Shown here: positions 32,987-34,414 of the stretch, piece by piece
How the letters are laid out: each line of letters begins with the position of its first letter
Numbering within the stretch: the first letter of the stretch is position 1
Assembly: GCF_000420485.1 (NCBI RefSeq)
Contig: NZ_ATVA01000004.1
Span: 1-34,414, forward strand
Origin: Paucidesulfovibrio longus DSM 6739
Lineage (GTDB): Bacteria > Desulfobacterota > Desulfovibrionia > Desulfovibrionales > Desulfovibrionaceae
Direction of reading: 5' to 3'
DNA: 34,414 nucleotides
Program-made: the position numbers and the translations under genes
The notes under the pieces: model-generated
Databases searched by the model: none
Told to the model about the DNA's origin: nothing
What the model saw: only the letters and a program-made list of their open reading frames with translations

Positions 32987-34129
32987 ATGTATCGTCAAGG
33001 AAATTTGAGGAAATGGATCCAGTATGAGGATGGGGGAGAGGAGTACATGAAAAGCTTCATGGACCCGAACCAGCAAAAAGCCTCCAGCCGGACCGGGGAG
33101 AGGGACAGTTTTCCCTTCGGCGCGCCGCCGAAGCGGGACGATGTGTACGTGATGGATGAAATCCCCAAAAACCATCCGCCCCGCCTTCCGGACTTCTCCA
33201 GGCGGCCCCCTCTGGATGTGGTGCTGTGCGACGGGGCGAACTGCCCGGAAAATCGAACGCAGGGCAAACCGGATGACGATCTGCGGGGCCTGTCGGGCCA
33301 CGCCGCCGCCAACCTGGTGTCCGGGGTGGTGCGGATGCTTGATAACGGATTCGACCCGAACAAGAAGCCCGCTCCGCAATCCAACCCGACAGTTTTTCGT
33401 CAGCCCGTCCCTGGAAGCGGCGGAATCTGGGGCGACGAAAGAATTTCCAGGGACGCCGGAGTGCTCTATGCGACGGACAGCCACGCAGCGCAAGAAGGCA
33501 AATCCGGCCAGACGAGGCAGCAGCCCGCCCAGCCATGGCGCAAGCCCGGCAGTCTGCTCTCGGATCCTGCATACTGGCTGAACAATCAGGACCAACATCC
33601 AGCGCCCGCAGGCAAGCTGAAACAGGCCGAGCAACAATCCAACGCCAAGAACCCGCTGGAACGCATATATAACGGAGCGGGCCAAGCGCTGGACAAAGGC
33701 ATGGAAGCGGCGGGCCAGGCCACGGGCAAGGCCTGGGATGCGCTCGGCGACCCGAAAATTCGTGAGGGAATGGCTAAAGCCGTCAAGGACGGCTCAAAAG
33801 GCGCGCGCGAGGCCGTAGCCAAGACCGTGGACACGTTCGCCAACGACCCGCGCATGCAGGAAGGGCTGAAAACCTTCGGCGAATACGGACTCAAGGTGGC
33901 GGCGCTGACCGCCATGGGGCTGACGCCGAAGGAAGTCTACGGAGCGGCGGGCGCGGCCATGACCACTTGGGCCGCCGCCAACCCGGAGAAGGTTCAGGCG
34001 GCCTCAGAATTCCTCGATCTCGCTGTCGGCTACAATGTGCCTGGACCGCCGCCGGTCAGCAAAGCCGGATATACTGGCTTCGGAATTCATGCCGCAAAAG
34101 ATATCTACGAGAAGATACGCGATGAGTAA
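32987..34129 (+). CDS. Protein of unknown function, possible effector
   Basis: 380 residues from an ATG with a perfect AGGAGG six bases upstream. Residues ~30-200 are Pro/Asn/Gln-rich and likely disordered. One notable segment is LDVVLCDGANCPENR, with two cysteines. Residues ~225-345 are Ala/Gly-rich and amphipathic (AGQALDKGMEAAGQATGKAW), with a mildly hydrophobic helix near YGLKVAALTAMGL. This order is reminiscent of secreted or pore-forming effectors, but no domain was recognised and there is no signal peptide. The next gene overlaps its stop. Confidence 0.65.
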   Translation: MYRQGNLRKWIQYEDGGEEYMKSFMDPNQQKASSRTGERDSFPFGAPPKRDDVYVMDEIPKNHPPRLPDFSRRPPLDVVLCDGANCPENRTQGKPDDDLRGLSGHAAANLVSGVVRMLDNGFDPNKKPAPQSNPTVFRQPVPGSGGIWGDERISRDAGVLYATDSHAAQEGKSGQTRQQPAQPWRKPGSLLSDPAYWLNNQDQHPAPAGKLKQAEQQSNAKNPLERIYNGAGQALDKGMEAAGQATGKAWDALGDPKIREGMAKAVKDGSKGAREAVAKTVDTFANDPRMQEGLKTFGEYGLKVAALTAMGLTPKEVYGAAGAAMTTWAAANPEKVQAASEFLDLAVGYNVPGPPPVSKAGYTGFGIHAAKDIYEKIRDE

Positions 34130-34364
34130 GCAAACGTATTCCAATATCGTTTTTGGACTAATTATGATCATCTGTGGTCAAGCGATCGCCATTGGCGGCA
34201 CAGTTACCCAGGCTGACACCTTTCCGGCCTTCCGCTGGGCTGGCTGGCTCATGGCTCTTGCGGGCGTGATATTCCTGACCAACGGCATATATGGGCTATT
34301 GAGCAAAATTTGGAAGCCCAGTACCCCAAAGAAGGATCCCGAGCAGAACGACGAGAGTGAATGA
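34122..34364 (+). CDS. Two-helix membrane protein, partner of the 380-residue protein
   Basis: 80 residues. The ATG overlaps the stop of the upstream gene (ATGAGTAA), so its translation is probably coupled. Hydrophobic helices at ~9-28 (IVFGLIMIICGQAIAIGG) and ~39-60 (WAGWLMALAGVIFLTNGIYG) are joined by a short polar loop; the tail is charged. No family recognised. As a small membrane protein coupled to a larger effector-like gene, an immunity role is a fair guess. A terminator follows. Confidence 0.7.
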   Translation: MSKQTYSNIVFGLIMIICGQAIAIGGTVTQADTFPAFRWAGWLMALAGVIFLTNGIYGLLSKIWKPSTPKKDPEQNDESE

Positions 34365-34371
34365 ATCCACG

Positions 34372-34395
34372 CGGGGCGGAATTCCGCCCCGTTTT
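34372..34395 (+). terminator. Terminator of the right-end gene pair
   Basis: A perfect palindrome with arm CGGGGCGGAA, followed by TTTT, eight bases after the stop codon. Confidence 0.85.
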
Positions 34396-34414
34396 ATCAT
34401 TGACCGAAGCGGGC

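Overview
The window comes from a GC-rich sulfate-reducing bacterium of the Desulfovibrio type (Desulfovibrionaceae). It carries the dissimilatory sulfate activation and reduction genes sat, aprBA and qmoABC. It also has a promoter-distal qmoD-like gene of the kind known in Desulfovibrio, and the proteins look like those of that family. Assignments rest on motifs and family knowledge read by eye; no database search was possible.

Positions 1-2821 are an accessory region, partly AT-rich and full of scars. It holds the tail of an IS3-type transposase and a broken IS3 orfA start. It also holds two same-orientation copies of a ~146-bp element with three internal 12-mers, which bracket most of the region. 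Between them lie a run of strong hairpins ending in a rho-independent terminator (a possible small RNA), two degenerate CRISPR-like repeats, an orphan membrane protein, and a lipase 5' fragment abutting an HlyD 3' fragment. Core-like GC-rich sequence resumes right after the second element.

Positions 3043-6367 carry larC, larB (nickel-pincer cofactor synthesis) and an AbrB-family transporter on the plus strand. They face a minus-strand energy block: aprB-aprA (terminator), then qmoA-qmoB-qmoC-qmoD (terminator). sat is divergent from aprB, and the shared 575-bp intergenic region holds good sigma70-like promoters on both sides and a Rex-like operator over the sat -35 box. Sat makes APS from sulfate and ATP, AprBA reduces APS to sulfite, and Qmo links AprBA to menaquinol. 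The terminators of all three units share a cUUCGg tetraloop.

Positions 16812-23717 are a plus-strand run: a chorismate-mutase/EPSP-synthase-like fusion, a small coiled-coil protein, a Rossmann-methyltransferase fusion, a single-chain aconitase and a PpiD-like periplasmic folding factor, closed by a terminator. On the minus strand, 28236-24030 is an outer-membrane lipid-asymmetry (Mla) operon in the order mlaE-F-D-C-A plus a small metallophosphoesterase, with no mlaB. Then come an HD-domain phosphohydrolase, argJ, a small membrane protein, a divergent disulfide-oxidoreductase-like flavoprotein and a small conserved protein.

The right end (32987-34364) holds a two-gene unit with start/stop overlap: a 380-residue protein without a recognised family, and an 80-residue two-helix membrane protein. 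It looks like a possible effector/immunity or toxin/partner pair, which is inference only.
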